This document shows, one piece after another, positions 5,037 to 5,434 of a stretch of DNA of 5,434 nt. A program made the translations under genes and the position numbers. The stretch lies in contig CAOJHG010000176.1 in assembly GCA_948435975.1 (NCBI GenBank), positions 1 to 5,434 on the forward strand. The letters run 5' to 3'. Positions within the stretch are counted from its first letter, which is position 1. Every line of letters begins with the position of its first letter. The stretch comes from an uncultured Oscillibacter sp. (GTDB taxonomy: Bacteria > Bacillota > Clostridia > Oscillospirales > Oscillospiraceae). Under the pieces are notes generated by a model that was not told the DNA's origin, ran no database searches, and was given only the letters and a program-made list of their open reading frames with translations.

Positions 5037-5434
5037 AAAGAAGAATCTCTGTCCTTGCGCTTGTGCTTGTCCTGCTTTTGGGACTGACTGCCTGCGGCGG
5101 CGGGAACTCCGGCGGTTCCGGCGCCTCTGCTGGTTCTGGTGATTCTGGTGATTCCGGTAGTTCTGGCGCCTCTGACCCTGTTGTTATCAAGGTCGGCGCG
5201 ACTCCTGCTCCTCACGCGGCTATTTTGGAGGTTGCCAAGGACCTTCTGGCCGCTGAGGGCTATGAGCTGGACATCATCGAATTCAATGATTATATTACCC
5301 CCAACAACTCCCTGGAGGACGGCTCTCTGGACGCCAACTACTTCCAGCACATCACCTATATGAACGACTTCAATGAGACTAAAGGCACACACCTGGTCAG
5401 CGTTGCGAACGTCCACTATGAGCCCTTCGGTCTG
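5033..5434 (+). CDS. metQ: methionine-binding lipoprotein MetQ, N-terminal part (3' end outside window)
   Basis: The frame is open to the right edge, giving 134 residues. It starts MKRRISVLALVLVLLLGLTAC, a lipoprotein signal peptide whose lipobox LTAC makes Cys21 the lipid-anchored residue. Residues 26-46 are seven tandem Ser-Gly-x triplets, a flexible linker. The binding domain then begins: VIKVGATPAPHAAIL, LDIIEFNDYITPNNSL and DGSLDANYFQHITYM, all characteristic of NLPA/MetQ solute-binding proteins. The role is to capture methionine (often both L and D forms) outside the membrane and deliver it to MetI. The start is supported by AGGAG at 5019-5023, 9 bases before the ATG, and by the 4-base ATGA overlap with metI. 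The family usually totals about 270-290 residues, so roughly half is present. Confidence 0.96.
   Translation, partial: MKRRISVLALVLVLLLGLTACGGGNSGGSGASAGSGDSGDSGSSGASDPVVIKVGATPAPHAAILEVAKDLLAAEGYELDIIEFNDYITPNNSLEDGSLDANYFQHITYMNDFNETKGTHLVSVANVHYEPFGL
5108..5170 (+). repeat. seven tandem 9-base units encoding Ser-Gly-x in metQ
   Basis: Units in order are TCCGGCGGT, TCCGGCGCC, TCTGCTGGT, TCTGGTGAT, TCTGGTGAT, TCCGGTAGT and TCTGGCGCC, encoding SGG, SGA, SAG, SGD, SGD, SGS and SGA. Units 4 and 5 are identical, suggesting recent duplication. The repeat is in frame, so a change in copy number would alter linker length without breaking the protein. Confidence 0.85.

Overview
The window looks like chromosomal DNA from a fairly GC-rich Gram-positive bacterium of the class Clostridia, perhaps a gut Oscillospiraceae-type organism. 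This taxonomic call is inference. It rests on strong AGGAGG-type ribosome binding sites, near-consensus sigma-A promoters, a T-box leader RNA, a lipoprotein-type methionine-binding protein, a ferredoxin-tailed aldo/keto reductase and an AraR-like sugar regulator. There are six genes and one long intergenic control region. I see no mobile element, CRISPR array, tRNA or rRNA.

Layout. (1) Positions 2-460, plus strand: the C-terminal part of an AraR/LacI-type ligand-binding regulator, cut by the left edge. (2) Positions 461-583: a convergent junction with a strong hairpin terminator for the minus-strand gene. (3) Positions 584-1729, minus strand: an aldo/keto reductase with two cysteine clusters at its C-terminus, its own promoter and an ideal ribosome binding site. 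(4) Positions 1842-2666, minus strand: a DUF368 membrane protein, the PopT family of polyprenyl-phosphate transporters, with its own promoter. (5) Positions 2667-3259: a divergent control region holding the popT promoter, a TTGACA/TAAATT promoter on the plus strand, and a complete T-box riboswitch with a methionine (AUG) specifier. (6) Positions 3260-5434, plus strand: metN-metI-metQ, a methionine ABC importer operon whose genes overlap by a few bases; metQ runs off the right edge.

How the parts work together. The clearest unit is T-box-metNIQ. Uncharged tRNA-Met should bind the leader through its anticodon (AUG specifier) and its acceptor end (UGGU bulge), stabilise an antiterminator and let transcription reach the importer genes. 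When tRNA-Met is charged, a terminator at 3163-3200 should stop transcription. MetQ captures methionine outside the membrane, MetI forms the channel and MetN powers it, with a C-terminal domain that usually gives feedback inhibition by internal methionine. Control would therefore act on both transcription and transport. The minus-strand genes appear unrelated to methionine. I found no convincing undescribed multi-gene system. The points most worth a second look are the leader RNA, the altered catalytic residues in the aldo/keto reductase and the tandem-repeat linker of MetQ.
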